DNA of 64,000 nucleotides from the NCBI GenBank assembly GCA_004010835.2, contig CP030868.2:1674001-1738000 (forward strand), written 5' to 3'. Of the stretch, positions 45,546 through 55,833 are shown in pieces (the stretch's first letter is position 1; each line of letters starts with the position of its first letter). The notes beneath the pieces are model-generated. The model did not search any database. It saw only the letters and a program-made list of their open reading frames with translations, and was not told where the DNA came from. The translations under genes and the position numbers were made by a program. Source of the DNA: Oenococcus sp. UCMA 16435. GTDB lineage: Bacteria > Bacillota > Bacilli > Lactobacillales > Lactobacillaceae.

Positions 45546-46154
45546 ATGTGGCCTGGAGTTATTGAACAAACAGCAAATGGACGCGAGAGTTATGATCTTC
45601 CAAGTCGTCTTTTAAAGGACCGAATTATTTTGGTTCAAGGAGAAGTCGAAGATCAAATGGCAACGAGCATTGTTGCTCAACTATTGTTCTTGGATGCTCA
45701 AGATCCAAATAAGGATATATATATGTATATAAATTCACCAGGGGGATCGGTTACGGCTGGTATGGCAATTGTCGATACAATGAACTTTATTAGATCCGAT
45801 GTTCAAACAATTGTCATGGGAATGGCTGCTTCAATGGCAACCATTATTGCTTCATCTGGTACCAAAGATAAACGCTTTATGCTTCCCAACGCTGAATACT
45901 TGATTCATCAGCCAATGGGAGGTGCTGGAGCTGGCACACAGCAGACTGATATGTCGATTATTGCTGATCAACTGTTAAAGACTCGTCAGAGGTTAAACAA
46001 CATTTTAAAAGAGAACTCTGGTCAGCCGATTGAAAAGATTGAGCAGGATACTGAACGTGATCACTGGATGGATTCCAAAGAAACTTTGGATTATGGTTTG
46101 ATTGATAAGATTTTAATCAATAAAGAAAAAAACAAATCCGAAAAGAAAAAGTAA
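45546..46154 (+). CDS. clpP: ATP-dependent Clp protease proteolytic subunit
   Basis: 202 residues from the ATG at 45546, fixed by AAGGAGG just upstream and the family start MWPGVIEQT. Catalytic Ser about 96 (GMAASMAT), His about 121 (YLIHQPMGG) and a later Asp in the conserved DRDHWM region (here [10 protein letters not shown]). Forms the protease barrel used by Clp ATPases; controlled by CtsR through the box above. Confidence 0.96.
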   Translation: MWPGVIEQTANGRESYDLPSRLLKDRIILVQGEVEDQMATSIVAQLLFLDAQDPNKDIYMYINSPGGSVTAGMAIVDTMNFIRSDVQTIVMGMAASMATIIASSGTKDKRFMLPNAEYLIHQPMGGAGAGTQQTDMSIIADQLLKTRQRLNNILKENSGQPIEKIEQDTERDHWMDSKETLDYGLIDKILINKEKNKSEKKK

Positions 46155-46159
46155 TTTTT

Positions 46160-46185
46160 AAGAAGTCGTTGGACTTCTTTTTTTT
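46160..46185 (+). terminator. Intrinsic terminator after clpP
   Basis: AAGAAGTC-GTTG-GACTTCTT, 8-bp perfect stem, followed by a T run. Confidence 0.88.
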
Positions 46186-46199
46186 GGAAAATTTATTTA

Positions 46200-46236
46200 T
46201 TTCACATTTGTAAATGTTTCACATAAGTGATATAAT
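46200..46236 (+). promoter_or_regulatory. Promoter with tandem TTTCACAT repeats, HTH-clpL operon
   Basis: TTGTAA (46208-46213), 17-bp spacer, TATAAT (46231-46236). TTTCACAT occurs at 46200-46207 and 46217-46224 (17-bp step), flanking the -35, and TCAC-ATAA-GTGA forms a small dyad near the -10. Likely site for the small HTH protein or another repressor. No CtsR box is seen. Confidence 0.55.
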
Positions 46237-46258
46237 ATTTAAATGAAGGAGGTTTCCA

Positions 46259-46483
46259 ATGGAAATTGACATAAAGGCCTATCTAATAGATCACGATTTG
46301 ACGATTTATCAAGTTGCCAAGGCGGGAGGATATGGCTATACGACAATTCATAAATCTTTTAACAAGCCACAATCCGATGCGACGAGCCTGAATCTACGGG
46401 ACCTCGACGCTCTTGCGCAAGCAACTCAAAGTAGTATGTGGGAGGTTTTAAAAGAATTAGAAACCGATTATTTAGAAGATTGA
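46259..46483 (+). CDS. Small helix-turn-helix protein preceding clpL
   Basis: 74 residues. LTIYQVAKAGGYGYTTIHKSF and the following SLNLRDLDALAQATQSSMWEVLKELE resemble a minimal XRE-type DNA-binding domain with nothing else attached. AAGGAGG ribosome binding site. Separated from clpL by 15 nt, so co-transcribed. It may regulate clpL expression; this is inferred from position. Confidence 0.65.
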   Translation: MEIDIKAYLIDHDLTIYQVAKAGGYGYTTIHKSFNKPQSDATSLNLRDLDALAQATQSSMWEVLKELETDYLED

Positions 46484-46498
46484 TAGGAGGATTCAATC

Positions 46499-48664
46499 AT
46501 GGCTAATAATGATTATTTTAATAGCAGTAATAACGATCCATTTAACTCGATGGATGACATATTTAATAATTTAATGGGACGTATGAACGGAATTAATTCT
46601 GATTCTCGTTATTTAATCAATGGACAAGAAGTAAGCCCGGAAGAGTTTGCTGCCTATCGTCAAAGTGGAAGAACGCCGATTAACGGTCAATTTCAAGAAG
46701 TTGGATCGCAGATTCAGCCTGAACAAACAGGACCAGCTGTTTCTCAAGAAAATGGTCATTCGAAGAAAACGGGCATTTTGGAAAAACTTGGTCGTAATTT
46801 GACCGAAGAGGCTCGACAGGGCAAACTTGATCCGGTAATTGGCAGGAACAAAGAAATTCAGGAAACTGCCGAAATTTTAAGTCGAAGAACGAAGAATAAT
46901 CCGGTTTTGGTTGGCGATGCCGGAGTTGGAAAAACGGCCGTTGTCGAAGGGCTGGCTCAGGCAATTATCAATGGAAATGTTCCAGCAGCGATTAAGGGCA
47001 AGGAAATCTATTCAATCGATATTTCTGCTCTTGAAGCAGGCACCCAGTATCGTGGAAGCTTTGAAGAAAATATTCAAAAATTGATTAGTGAAGTTAAAAA
47101 TGCTGGTAACGTGATTCTTTTCTTTGATGAAATTCACCAAATTTTAGGTGCCGGTAATACCGGTGAAGAGTCCGGTTCTAAAGGAATGGCTGATATCCTA
47201 AAACCAGCTTTAAGTCGGGGCGAGGTTTCTGTGATTGGTGCCACAACCCAAGATGAGTATCGGAATACGATTATGAAAAACGCAGCTTTGGCACGTCGTT
47301 TTAACGAAGTTACCGTTAATGCGCCAAGTCCGGAAGATACTTTGGCAATTTTAAAAGGTGTCCGTTCACTTTACGAAAAACATCATCACGTTAAGTTTCC
47401 CGATGATGCCTTAAAAGCGGCTGTTGATTATTCTGTTCAGTATATTCCGCAAAGATCTTTGCCGGATAAAGCGATTGATCTGGTAGACATGACAGCGGCT
47501 CACTTATCGGCCCAACATCCGGTAACAGATAAAGTCAGTTTGGAAAATGATTTGAAAAATGCCAAAACAGAACAGGATCAAGCTGCTGCAAAAGAAAATT
47601 TCGAGAAAGCTGCAGCTGCTAAAAAGCGGGTTGAGAAGCTTGAAGATAAGCTGAAAAACATTTCCAGCGAAAATAAAAAAGAAGCAGTCGTCGTTAAACC
47701 GAATGATATTGCTCAATCGGTCGAGCGTTTAACTGGCATCCCTGTAGCTAAAATGGGTGCTAATGATATCGAGCATCTAAAGGGCATTTCCGATCGTTTA
47801 AAGGGCAAAGTAATTGGCCAAAACGATGCCGTCGAAGCGGTTGCCCGAGCTGTCCGTCGCAATCGGGCCGGTTTTGACGAAGGGAATCGTCCAATTGGAA
47901 GTTTCCTATTCGTTGGTCCAACCGGAGTAGGAAAAACTGAATTGGCCAAGCAATTGGCTTTGGATATGTTTGGTTCCAAAGATGCGATTATTCGCCTGGA
48001 TATGTCTGAATATTCCGATTTAACTGCTAGTTCTAAACTGATCGGTACATCAGCCGGATATGTCGGCTACAACGATAATCAAAATACGCTTACAGAAAAA
48101 GTCCGGCGCAATCCTTATTCGATTGTTTTGCTTGATGAGATCGAAAAAGCTAATCCACAAATTATCACTCTCTTGCTTCAAGTTCTAGACGATGGTCGTT
48201 TGACGGATGGGCAAGGCAATGTTGTCAACTTTAAGAATACGGTTGTGATTGCTACTTCAAACGCCGGTTTTGGCAATGAGTTAAATAATAAAACAGAAGC
48301 CCAAGGCAAGTCAGTTATTGAACGCTTGGAACCTTATTTCCGTCCGGAATTTTTGAATCGTTTTAATGCAATCGTTGAATTCAGTCATTTAAGTAAAGAT
48401 GATCTAAAACAGATTGTTGAATTAATGCTTACGGAAGTTAACCAGACTTTGGCTAAGAAGGGCATAAAGTTGGAAGTTACTCAAGCTGCAAAAGATTATT
48501 TGATGAATCAAGGATACGATGAAGCAATGGGAGCCCGTCCTTTGCGGAGAGTGATTGAACAACAAATTCGCGATAAAGTTACTGACTTCTATCTCGATAA
48601 TCTTGATGCTAAGAATCTTAAAGCGGATATCGATAATGGAACGATTAAGATTACCGGCAAATAA
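46499..48664 (+). CDS. clpL: Clp ATPase ClpL (chaperone-type, no zinc finger)
   Basis: 721 residues. N-terminus ([39 protein letters not shown]) is that of ClpL, not ClpC/ClpE. First AAA+ module: [21 protein letters not shown]; a coiled-coil middle region around residues 340-385; second module: [21 protein letters not shown]-terminal [15 protein letters not shown]. No ClpP-binding loop of the (I/L)GF type is evident. ClpL proteins of lactic acid bacteria give heat and stress tolerance; O. oeni has more than one. Confidence 0.93.
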   Translation: MANNDYFNSSNNDPFNSMDDIFNNLMGRMNGINSDSRYLINGQEVSPEEFAAYRQSGRTPINGQFQEVGSQIQPEQTGPAVSQENGHSKKTGILEKLGRNLTEEARQGKLDPVIGRNKEIQETAEILSRRTKNNPVLVGDAGVGKTAVVEGLAQAIINGNVPAAIKGKEIYSIDISALEAGTQYRGSFEENIQKLISEVKNAGNVILFFDEIHQILGAGNTGEESGSKGMADILKPALSRGEVSVIGATTQDEYRNTIMKNAALARRFNEVTVNAPSPEDTLAILKGVRSLYEKHHHVKFPDDALKAAVDYSVQYIPQRSLPDKAIDLVDMTAAHLSAQHPVTDKVSLENDLKNAKTEQDQAAAKENFEKAAAAKKRVEKLEDKLKNISSENKKEAVVVKPNDIAQSVERLTGIPVAKMGANDIEHLKGISDRLKGKVIGQNDAVEAVARAVRRNRAGFDEGNRPIGSFLFVGPTGVGKTELAKQLALDMFGSKDAIIRLDMSEYSDLTASSKLIGTSAGYVGYNDNQNTLTEKVRRNPYSIVLLDEIEKANPQIITLLLQVLDDGRLTDGQGNVVNFKNTVVIATSNAGFGNELNNKTEAQGKSVIERLEPYFRPEFLNRFNAIVEFSHLSKDDLKQIVELMLTEVNQTLAKKGIKLEVTQAAKDYLMNQGYDEAMGARPLRRVIEQQIRDKVTDFYLDNLDAKNLKADIDNGTIKITGK

Positions 48665-48672
48665 TTTGTATT

Positions 48673-48708
48673 AAAAAATCCCTAAAAATTATTTTTGGGG
48701 ATTTTTTT
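48673..48708. terminator. Terminator shared by convergent clpL and the LacI-family gene
   Basis: AAAAATCCC...GGGATTTTT with extended A/T pairing and T run on both strands, located exactly between the two convergent stop codons. Confidence 0.82.
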
Positions 48709-49672
48709 AACTTTTAAATAATTCAACTGGAAGTAATGGAGGATTGGCAAAATGTAGATCCGGTTTTTCTATCCGTTTAAAAAGCAGATCAATCAAAGCA
48801 TCGGCAATTTGGGAAGTTGGCTGGACGATTGTCGCAATGTCAGTGAGATACAGACGGATAAAAGCCGTACCATCATAACCGATTACAGGAATCTTTTTAA
48901 AATGGTTCTCTTTAATAATTTTATTGATTTGAAGAGCGGTCGTATCATTGTTGGCAAAAATACCATCAAACTTGTTTCCAGAAAGTAAGTCCTTTAGCTC
49001 TTCGGATTTTTCTTCTTCTGTGAAGTGAGCATCCGGAAAAGCAAATTCTTCAGCTTGAATATTTGCTTTATGAATTGGGTTTAAAGCACCAATTGCCCGC
49101 AAAGAAGTTGGAGACTTTGAATCGTCGTCATCAGTAATAATGGCGATTTTTTTGGCTCCTTGATCAATCAAATACTGAGTAGCCAATTTTCCACCATTGA
49201 GGTTGTCTGAAGAAACGATTGGAATTTTATCCGACAAAAAACAGTCAAAAGAAACAATCGGCATATTTACCTGATCATATTCTTCAACACCAAGATTGTG
49301 CGAGCCGGTGATAATTCCTTCAACCATATTGGCAGCCAGCATTCCAAGATAACGTCTTTCTGCCTCGACATTGTTTGCCGAACTGGCAATAATAATCTTA
49401 TATCCCTTAGCTGAAAGCTTAACTTCTAATTCGTTTGAAAGTTCCGAGAAAAAGGGATTTGCAATTGTTGGGAAAATTAGACCGATAAACTTTGATGATT
49501 TCCCTTGCAGCGAACGCGCCAAAGCATTCGGATGATAGTTTAACGCTCTAATTGCTGCATAGACCTTATCGTGAGTTTTTTTGGAAACGTGTGGAAAATC
49601 GTTTAGGACACGCGAAACCGTCGTGATTGTGACGCCAGCCCTTTTAGCAACGTCTTGTAATTTTGCAACCAT
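48707..49672 (-). CDS. LacI-family transcriptional regulator
   Basis: 321 residues. N-terminal LQDVAKRAGVTITTVSRVLNDFPHVSKKTHDKV is the LacI helix-turn-helix and hinge (YHPNALARSL), followed by a sugar-binding-protein-like domain (GLIFPTIANPFF). In many Lactobacillales ccpA lies beside pepQ, and this gene lies beside pepQ, but its N-terminus departs from the well-conserved CcpA start, and the genes have the same rather than divergent orientation, so a sugar-specific repressor is equally likely. Confidence 0.82.
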   Translation of the reverse strand: MVAKLQDVAKRAGVTITTVSRVLNDFPHVSKKTHDKVYAAIRALNYHPNALARSLQGKSSKFIGLIFPTIANPFFSELSNELEVKLSAKGYKIIIASSANNVEAERRYLGMLAANMVEGIITGSHNLGVEEYDQVNMPIVSFDCFLSDKIPIVSSDNLNGGKLATQYLIDQGAKKIAIITDDDDSKSPTSLRAIGALNPIHKANIQAEEFAFPDAHFTEEEKSEELKDLLSGNKFDGIFANNDTTALQINKIIKENHFKKIPVIGYDGTAFIRLYLTDIATIVQPTSQIADALIDLLFKRIEKPDLHFANPPLLPVELFKS

Positions 49673-49782
49673 AAAGAATTCCTCTTGCTACATTTTAACA
49701 ATCTTCGACCAAGCTGTGAATTCTTCGTCTTTTAAAAACACAATATTTAGGAAATATTTGTTGATTCAATAGCTGTTTTTAT

Positions 49783-49814
49783 AAGAAAAGCCGGATCTAA
49801 ATCCGGCTTTTCTT
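49783..49814 (-). terminator. Intrinsic terminator after pepQ
   Basis: AAGAAAAGCCGGAT-CTAA-ATCCGGCTTTTCTT: 14-bp perfect stem with 4-nt loop, directly behind the pepQ stop on the minus strand, separating it from the LacI-family gene. Confidence 0.88.
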
Positions 49815-49817
49815 AAT

Positions 49818-50927
49818 TTAAAATAACTGCAACTTTTTATTCATATGTGTGAATGGCTGGCAGCCATTTTCAGTTACATGAACGCAGTCTTCGATGCGGA
49901 CTCCTAAATCTCCAGGAATATAGATCCCTGGCTCAAGGCTAAAGCACATTCCCGGTTCCAAGACGAGATCGTTTCCTTGCATAATTGAAGGGTATTCGTG
50001 TTCGGACATGCCCATTCCATGCCCTAATCGGTGAATGAAATATTGTCCATAGCCGGCTTTTTCAATAATATCGCGAGCTATTTTGTCTAATGATGAAGCA
50101 GTTACACCTGGTTTGACTGCTGCTTGAGCTGCCAATTGAGCTTCCAGAACAACCTGATGAACTTCCCGCATATGATCGCTTGGTGTGCCCAGGGCAACCG
50201 TTCGGCTGGCATCTGAGATATACCCCTTATAAACAGTACCTAAGTCAAATAGAACCAATGAATTGTTTTTTAATGTCAAGTCCGATGTTTCTCCGTGCGG
50301 ATCGGCAGCATGCTCGGCTGTCTGAACCAGAGTACCAAAGGACATTTCCGAAACGTTGCGGTTTTTCGTTGCGAACTCAAGCTCAGCAGCAATTTGAAGT
50401 TCCGTTTTACCAACTTTTAATGCTTTAAAACCGGCTTCAAAGGCCAAATCGGCATCCCTACCGGCTTGCTCCAATTTCTTTATTTCATCTTCGTCTTTAA
50501 GCAGGCGCTGATGCTCGACAACCGGTGTTAAATTAAATGAATAATCGGCATCTGGAAAGGCTTCATGGAGTCGATTAAAACTAAATAGAGTTAAATTTCC
50601 CTGCTCGGTTGCTATTTTTTTTGGATTGCTGATTCGTTCTTTGATGTGGTCGTAGATCATTTTTAAGCCATCTTCATTATCTTGGTAGCCATATAGATCG
50701 TAGGGCCAGCCAACCGATTTGACAACTTCAACCTCCAAGGCCGGTGCGAAAATAAAGGGGTCTTTATCGGCAAAGACAATCATTGCCAAAATTCTTTCGT
50801 AAGGATTGGAACCAAATCCGGTGATATATTGAATTGTTTTGTAGTCTGAAATAAAAGCGAAGTCGATCTGTTTGTCGACAAGGGTTTCTTGCAGTTTATT
50901 TAGTCTTGTCTGATTGAATTTAATCAT
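49818..50927 (-). CDS. pepQ: Xaa-Pro dipeptidase (M24 family)
   Basis: 369 residues from the ATG at 50927; a TTG 18 nt upstream would lie before the -10 box and is rejected. Metal ligands are visible: LFDLGTVYKGYISDASRTV (two Asp), HRLGHGMGMSEHE (His), SLEPGIYIPG (Glu) and VRIEDCVHVT (Glu). Cleaves dipeptides with C-terminal proline in the cytoplasm. The -10 ends 6 nt before the ATG. Divergent from the D-2-hydroxyacid dehydrogenase gene. Confidence 0.93.
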   Translation of the reverse strand: MIKFNQTRLNKLQETLVDKQIDFAFISDYKTIQYITGFGSNPYERILAMIVFADKDPFIFAPALEVEVVKSVGWPYDLYGYQDNEDGLKMIYDHIKERISNPKKIATEQGNLTLFSFNRLHEAFPDADYSFNLTPVVEHQRLLKDEDEIKKLEQAGRDADLAFEAGFKALKVGKTELQIAAELEFATKNRNVSEMSFGTLVQTAEHAADPHGETSDLTLKNNSLVLFDLGTVYKGYISDASRTVALGTPSDHMREVHQVVLEAQLAAQAAVKPGVTASSLDKIARDIIEKAGYGQYFIHRLGHGMGMSEHEYPSIMQGNDLVLEPGMCFSLEPGIYIPGDLGVRIEDCVHVTENGCQPFTHMNKKLQLF

Positions 50928-50933
50928 AGATCG

Positions 50934-50961
50934 AGTATAGTTCAAACAACTTTTGTAGAAT
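50934..50961. promoter_or_regulatory. Back-to-back -10 boxes of two divergent leaderless genes
   Basis: Minus strand TATACT (50934-50939) ends 6 nt before the pepQ ATG; plus strand TAGAAT (50956-50961) ends 6 nt before the ATG at 50968. Only 40 bp separate the two start codons, so neither mRNA can have a normal leader, and each -10 lies in the other's upstream promoter region. Confidence 0.7.
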
Positions 50962-50967
50962 GAGGAT

Positions 50968-51942
50968 ATGACAAAATTATTGTTGCTGCAAAAAATTAAA
51001 GATCAGGATCTTGCACAGATTCGTCGTGACTTTCCTGATCTTGAGCTGATCAGTGTTGACCAGATGACTGATGAATTGGTTGATCAAATTGAAATTGTTT
51101 ATGGTCAATTTAGCCAGTTTCAAAAGGGCTATGGCTTTAGTCCTTGGTTTGGTAAAGTCGTTCCAAACGGTAAATCCCTAAAATGGGTTCAAACAATTTC
51201 CGCTGGCATTGATTTTTTGCCTCTTGATCAATTGGCCAAACGTGGAATCGTGGTTTCGAATATGAGTGGCCTTCATTCTGAAGCGATTTCGGAAAATGTT
51301 CTGGCTTACATTTTAGTTTTGAATCGTGGTTTAAAATTTGCCCTTGCAAATCAGATAAAGCAAAGTTGGAATTTTAATTTTCCGAAAATAAAACAGCTGC
51401 AGGATAAGAAAATTCTTATTTTCGGAACCGGTGCAATTGGTTCGGCAGTGGCTAAACTATTACAGGCTTTCAATGTTGAAGTTATTGGTGTTAATCGTCA
51501 TGGAAAGGATCTCCAATATTTTGATCAAGTCATCACTCATGACCAATTGAGAAATTTTGCGGATGCCGATTATTTGATCAGTGATATGCCGTTGACAGCA
51601 CAAACCCGCGGTTATTTCAATTTGGATTTCTTCTCGCTATTTAAAAAACAACCGATTTTTATCAACGTTGGTCGTGGTCCGAGTGTTATCGAGAAGGACT
51701 TAGCTAAAGCTTTGGAAGATAATATCTTATCTGGTGCCGCTTTGGATGTTTTTGATCATGAGCCGCTTGCGAGTGATTCACCGCTTTGGAAAATGGAAAA
51801 TGTGATCGTTACCCCTCATTCTTCGGCGCTTTTGGAACATTTCCAACGCGATGCCTATAAAATTTTCGGACCAAACTTAAAAAGTTATTTGGCCAATGGT
51901 AAACTGGCCGTTAACGAAGTTAATTTAAAAGAAGGCTATTAA
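50968..51942 (+). CDS. D-isomer-specific 2-hydroxyacid dehydrogenase family protein
   Basis: 324 residues. NAD site ILIFGTGAIGSAVAKLL (about residues 148-164), INVGRGPSVIEKDLAKAL, LDVFDHEPL and the catalytic-region TPHSSAL. Conserved Arg/Glu/His positions seem present (SDMPLTAQTRGYF; HEPL; PHSS). Substrate could be a 2-keto acid or phosphoglycerate-like; not determinable. Stop overlaps the start of the next gene by one base. Confidence 0.85.
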   Translation: MTKLLLLQKIKDQDLAQIRRDFPDLELISVDQMTDELVDQIEIVYGQFSQFQKGYGFSPWFGKVVPNGKSLKWVQTISAGIDFLPLDQLAKRGIVVSNMSGLHSEAISENVLAYILVLNRGLKFALANQIKQSWNFNFPKIKQLQDKKILIFGTGAIGSAVAKLLQAFNVEVIGVNRHGKDLQYFDQVITHDQLRNFADADYLISDMPLTAQTRGYFNLDFFSLFKKQPIFINVGRGPSVIEKDLAKALEDNILSGAALDVFDHEPLASDSPLWKMENVIVTPHSSALLEHFQRDAYKIFGPNLKSYLANGKLAVNEVNLKEGY

Positions 51943-52853
51943 TGAAACATCAGACAAAGATTTTGCATTTAAAAAACGGTTATGATATTTGGTCGGCTTC
52001 TTTTGGAAATCCGAATGCGCCGATTAAATTGTTAACTCTTCATGGCGGACCCGGCGGAACTTCCAAAGAATTCTGGCCATGGGCAGAAAATTTTCAAAAA
52101 TATGTTGGTATGGATGTTCAAGTATTCACTTATGACCAGCTTGGTTCTTTCTGGTCGGAATCACCCGACTGGGCGAAGCAAGAAAACGTTGATAAATTTT
52201 TGAACTACCAATATTATTTGGATGAACTCGAAGAAGTTCGTTCTTTATTGGGCCTTGACCATTTTTATTTGTTGGGACATTCCTGGGGTGGCGTATTGAC
52301 CTATGAATATAGTTTGGCCCATCCTGAACATCTAAAAGGTTCTGTTGTTTATTCGATGACGGATAACATTAAGGATTACGTCACATCGATTAATCAAGAA
52401 CGCTTGGACTTACTTGGCCAGGGTGAAGTGGATTATATGAAATCAGTTGAAGCCAAGGGGGATTTTTCCGATCCTCGCTATCATGCCGATGTAAATAAGC
52501 TATACAAAGAGAATATTGAAAGAACGTCAACATATGATCCTGATGCCGGTCCGGATCTTTTAGCAACCGATGTTTATAATCATTTTCAAGGAAATAATGA
52601 ATTTGTCGTCACCGGTATTTTAAAAGATTGGAATATTCGTCCACGACTGCGCAATATTAAAATTCCAATGCTTTTAACGACTGGCGAAAAAGATACGATG
52701 CCAGTTTGGTCGATGGAGGAGACAGCAAAAACAATTCCCGGCGCGGAACTTTTCGTTAACAAAGACGGCGGTCATCATCACGCAGTTGATCATCCAGTTG
52801 AATTTTATAATAATTTAGCCGCCTTTCTTAAGCGAACCGAGGCAGCTCAATAA
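51942..52853 (+). CDS. pip: Proline iminopeptidase (alpha/beta hydrolase, S33)
   Basis: 303 residues. HGGPGGTSKEFWPW forms the oxyanion region, GHSWGGVLTYEY holds the nucleophile Ser (about 110), TTGEKDTMP the Asp and DGGHHHAVDHP the His. Releases N-terminal proline from peptides, complementing PepQ nearby in use of proline-rich peptides. Directly follows the dehydrogenase (one-base overlap). Confidence 0.88.
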   Translation: MKHQTKILHLKNGYDIWSASFGNPNAPIKLLTLHGGPGGTSKEFWPWAENFQKYVGMDVQVFTYDQLGSFWSESPDWAKQENVDKFLNYQYYLDELEEVRSLLGLDHFYLLGHSWGGVLTYEYSLAHPEHLKGSVVYSMTDNIKDYVTSINQERLDLLGQGEVDYMKSVEAKGDFSDPRYHADVNKLYKENIERTSTYDPDAGPDLLATDVYNHFQGNNEFVVTGILKDWNIRPRLRNIKIPMLLTTGEKDTMPVWSMEETAKTIPGAELFVNKDGGHHHAVDHPVEFYNNLAAFLKRTEAAQ

Positions 52854-52859
52854 GTTTGA

Positions 52860-52884
52860 AAGATCCTTTCTGCGGGTCTTTTTT
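52860..52884 (+). terminator. Intrinsic terminator after pip
   Basis: AAGATCC-TTTCTGC-GGGTCTT (one G-T pair) then T run. It lies 8 nt before the ruvA -10, so the hairpin occupies the ruvA -35 region. Confidence 0.82.
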
Positions 52885-52892
52885 AATACCGC

Positions 52893-52898
52893 TATAAT
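52893..52898 (+). promoter_or_regulatory. -10 hexamer giving a leaderless ruvA mRNA
   Basis: A perfect TATAAT ends 6 nt before the ruvA ATG. No -35 match at the expected place, which is taken by the terminator stem. Confidence 0.6.
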
Positions 52899-52904
52899 TT
52901 TCAT

Positions 52905-53489
52905 ATGTATGACTTTTTAACGGGAATTATTAAAACGATCGCGGCTAGTTACGTAGGCATCGATGTTAAGGGAATCGGTTTTCGCGTTTTCATGCCGAAT
53001 CCTTATGAATATAATCAAAACGATCAAACGACGATTTTTACCGAACAAATTGTTCGTGATAATGAAATTAGCCTTTATGGTTTTAGAACAGTTGATGAAC
53101 GGAATCTTTTTCAAAAGTTGCTCAATGTTTCCGGAATTGGTCCAAAATCAGCTTTGGCAATCATTGCTGGTGGCGACCGTGATGGATTAATTGCTGCTGT
53201 CGAGAATGGCAAGCCGAAATATTTAACTAAGTTTCCAGGCATTGGCAATAAAACTGCTCAACAGATTGTGCTGGATTTAAAAGGAAAATTGGGTGATTTT
53301 TCTAAAAATACCCTTCCAATGAAAAACCTATTAGAAAATTCTGCTGAATTGGACGATGCTCTAGCCGCTCTGGAGGCATTAGGCTTCTCTTCAAAAGAAG
53401 TTAACAGAATCGGTCAAAAATTAGCTGATTTGGGCAAATTAACGACTGATGCATATATTCAAAAAGGACTTAAACTATTAACTAAATGA
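52905..53489 (+). CDS. ruvA: Holliday junction branch migration protein RuvA
   Basis: 194 residues. [28 protein letters not shown], two helix-hairpin-helix motifs ([38 protein letters not shown]) and the C-terminal domain [18 protein letters not shown] that contacts RuvB. Binds Holliday junctions. Overlaps ruvB by 4 nt. mutL, usually just upstream in lactic acid bacteria, is not here. Confidence 0.96.
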   Translation: MYDFLTGIIKTIAASYVGIDVKGIGFRVFMPNPYEYNQNDQTTIFTEQIVRDNEISLYGFRTVDERNLFQKLLNVSGIGPKSALAIIAGGDRDGLIAAVENGKPKYLTKFPGIGNKTAQQIVLDLKGKLGDFSKNTLPMKNLLENSAELDDALAALEALGFSSKEVNRIGQKLADLGKLTTDAYIQKGLKLLTK

Positions 53490-54502
53490 ATGACGAAGAT
53501 CAAAAAATTTTAGATGCAAAACCAATTGCGGCCGATGCTGAATCCGAATTGACATTGAGGCCAAGATATTTGCGGGAATATATCGGCCAAAAGGAAATTA
53601 AAGATCAATTATCGGTTTATTTAAAAGCTGCCAAACAGCGGAACGAAGCACTTGACCATGTTTTGCTTTTTGGGCCGCCAGGATTAGGCAAGACGACTCT
53701 GGCGATTGTAATTGCCAACGAGATGGGAGCAAAAATCAAAACAACTTCGGGACCAGCGATTGAAAAAACTGGTGATTTAGTGGCTTTATTAAATGAATTG
53801 ACTGCTGGTGATATTTTATTTATTGACGAAATTCATCGTTTACCAAAGGCAGTTGAAGAAGTTCTTTATTCGGCGATGGAAGATTTTTATGTCGATATTG
53901 TTGTTGGCCAGGGTGAAACAGCTCATGCAATTCATTTTCCCTTGCCGCCTTTTACTTTAATTGGTGCGACTACGAGAGCTGGAATGCTTTCGGCGCCTCT
54001 AAGGGATCGTTTCGGTATTGTCGCTCACATGCAATTTTATCCGGTTAGCGATTTAAAATTAATAGCCAAACGTTCGGCGGAAATTTTCGATACTTCAATT
54101 GCCGGGTCCGGTGCCGCTGAATTAGCTTTACGTTCGCGAGGAACGCCGAGGATTGTCAACCGATTATTAAAAAGGGTTCGCGACTTTGCCCAAGTTGACG
54201 GTAAAGAAACGATTGACGAACAGACTGTCGATAACGCATTAAACAAATTACACGTCGATGCCCGTGGATTAGATGAGACGGATTTAAAGTATCTTAATAC
54301 TTTGATACAACAATACAAAGGCGGCCCGGCTGGTGTTAATGCCCTTGCTTCTAACATTGGCGAGGATAGCGAAACGGTCGAAGAAATGATTGAACCTTAT
54401 TTACTCCAAATTGGTTTTATTCAGAGGACCCCTCGTGGCCGTCAAGCAACTCAAGCGGCTTATGAGCATTTGCAGATTCCTTATCAAACCGGTTTGTCCT
54501 AA
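53486..54502 (+). CDS. ruvB: Holliday junction DNA helicase RuvB
   Basis: 338 residues. [19 protein letters not shown], Walker [12 protein letters not shown], Walker [10 protein letters not shown], sensor [19 protein letters not shown]-terminal winged helix ending [12 protein letters not shown]. Motor of the RuvAB complex. Followed after 194 bp by queA, a common order in Lactobacillales. Confidence 0.97.
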   Translation: MNDEDQKILDAKPIAADAESELTLRPRYLREYIGQKEIKDQLSVYLKAAKQRNEALDHVLLFGPPGLGKTTLAIVIANEMGAKIKTTSGPAIEKTGDLVALLNELTAGDILFIDEIHRLPKAVEEVLYSAMEDFYVDIVVGQGETAHAIHFPLPPFTLIGATTRAGMLSAPLRDRFGIVAHMQFYPVSDLKLIAKRSAEIFDTSIAGSGAAELALRSRGTPRIVNRLLKRVRDFAQVDGKETIDEQTVDNALNKLHVDARGLDETDLKYLNTLIQQYKGGPAGVNALASNIGEDSETVEEMIEPYLLQIGFIQRTPRGRQATQAAYEHLQIPYQTGLS

Positions 54503-54696
54503 TTAAAAGATAGATATCTTAAATGAATTTTTTTGACTTATTTGTTTTAAATCAGATTAAGCATATTTGCTTTTGTGATTGGCAATTAAAAAAGAAATTC
54601 TGGAATAATGCAATACAGCTATATTAACAAACTGGTTGGAGAAGAAATTTTTATAAAACCTGCTTAACGGGAATTAGCTCTTGAAAGAAGAAAATA

Positions 54697-55776
54697 ATGA
54701 CTGAAGAAAAAGTACCACACTATACTTTGAGTGATTTTGATTATGATTTACCACACGAATTAATTGCTCAGACGCCTTTAAAACAGCGAGATGCCTCACG
54801 TTTGCTTCTTTTAAATGCTCGGACAGGTGCCTATGAAGACAAACATTTTTATGATATTATCGATTATCTAAATCCTGGAGATGCACTTGTAATGAATAAT
54901 TCGCGTGTGATTCCGGCTCGTTTGCATGGGTGGCGGCCTGAAACCAAGGGACATGTTGAAGTGCTTTTATTAAGACAGGACCATGGGGATGTTTGGGAAA
55001 CCTTGATTAAACCGGCTAAAAAATTCCCGGTTGGTTCCGTGATTGATTTCGGCAATGAGAATGAAACGATCATGACCGGAAAGGTTGTTGGCGAACTTGA
55101 ACACGGTGGCCGTTATGTAGAATTCCAATATGATGGAATTTTTATGGAATTATTGGATAAGCTTGGCGAAATGCCGCTTCCACCATACATTAAAGAAAAA
55201 TTAAAGGATCAGGAACGTTATCAAACAGTATATTCAAAGGTTGAAGGATCTGCGGCAGCTCCGACTGCCGGCTTGCACTGGACGCCGGAGCTGCTTGATA
55301 AAGTTCGCGCAAAGGGAATTAAAACAATTGAATTGACTTTGCATGTCGGTCTTGGAACTTTCCGCCCGGTTGAAGAAGAAAATATTGACGAACATAAAAT
55401 GCATTCCGAGTTTTATCAATTGAGTCAAGATGCAGCCGATCAAATTAACCAAGTTCGCAATAATGGCGGTCGGATTGTTGCTACCGGTACGACAACGATT
55501 CGGACATTGGAAACAATCGGACATAAATTTAATGGAGATCAATATGGTGGCAATGTTCAGGCTGATTCCGGCTGGACCGATATATTTATCAAGCCTGGTT
55601 TTAAGTGGACAACCGTGGATGCTTTTATTACGAATTTTCATTTACCGAAATCGACACTTGTTATGCTGGTTGCTGCGTTTACCGGACGTGAAAATATCTT
55701 AAATGCATATCAGCACGCAATTAAGGAAAAATACCGTTTCTTTTCTTTTGGGGATGCGATGTTTATCCATAAATAA
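54697..55776 (+). CDS. queA: tRNA preQ1 ribosyltransferase-isomerase QueA
   Basis: 359 residues. [67 protein letters not shown] and [16 protein letters not shown] are the QueA signatures. Transfers the ribose of S-adenosylmethionine to preQ1 in tRNA to make epoxyqueuosine. tgt, its usual partner, is not adjacent. Ribosome binding site weak (GAAAGAAG). Confidence 0.95.
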   Translation: MTEEKVPHYTLSDFDYDLPHELIAQTPLKQRDASRLLLLNARTGAYEDKHFYDIIDYLNPGDALVMNNSRVIPARLHGWRPETKGHVEVLLLRQDHGDVWETLIKPAKKFPVGSVIDFGNENETIMTGKVVGELEHGGRYVEFQYDGIFMELLDKLGEMPLPPYIKEKLKDQERYQTVYSKVEGSAAAPTAGLHWTPELLDKVRAKGIKTIELTLHVGLGTFRPVEEENIDEHKMHSEFYQLSQDAADQINQVRNNGGRIVATGTTTIRTLETIGHKFNGDQYGGNVQADSGWTDIFIKPGFKWTTVDAFITNFHLPKSTLVMLVAAFTGRENILNAYQHAIKEKYRFFSFGDAMFIHK

Positions 55777-55789
55777 ATTTCTGATTAAG

Positions 55790-55813
55790 CAGTTTTTTGA
55801 AAAACTGTTTTTT
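55790..55813 (+). terminator. Intrinsic terminator after queA
   Basis: CAGTTTT-TTGA-AAAACTG with T run; it ends 9 nt before the next gene's -10. Confidence 0.72.
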
Positions 55814-55821
55814 CTTTGCTC

Positions 55822-55827
55822 TAAAAT
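55822..55827 (+). promoter_or_regulatory. -10 hexamer giving a leaderless choloylglycine-hydrolase-family mRNA
   Basis: TAAAAT ends 6 nt before the ATG at 55834; as at ruvA, the upstream terminator fills the -35 area. Confidence 0.55.
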
Positions 55828-55833
55828 TAGATC

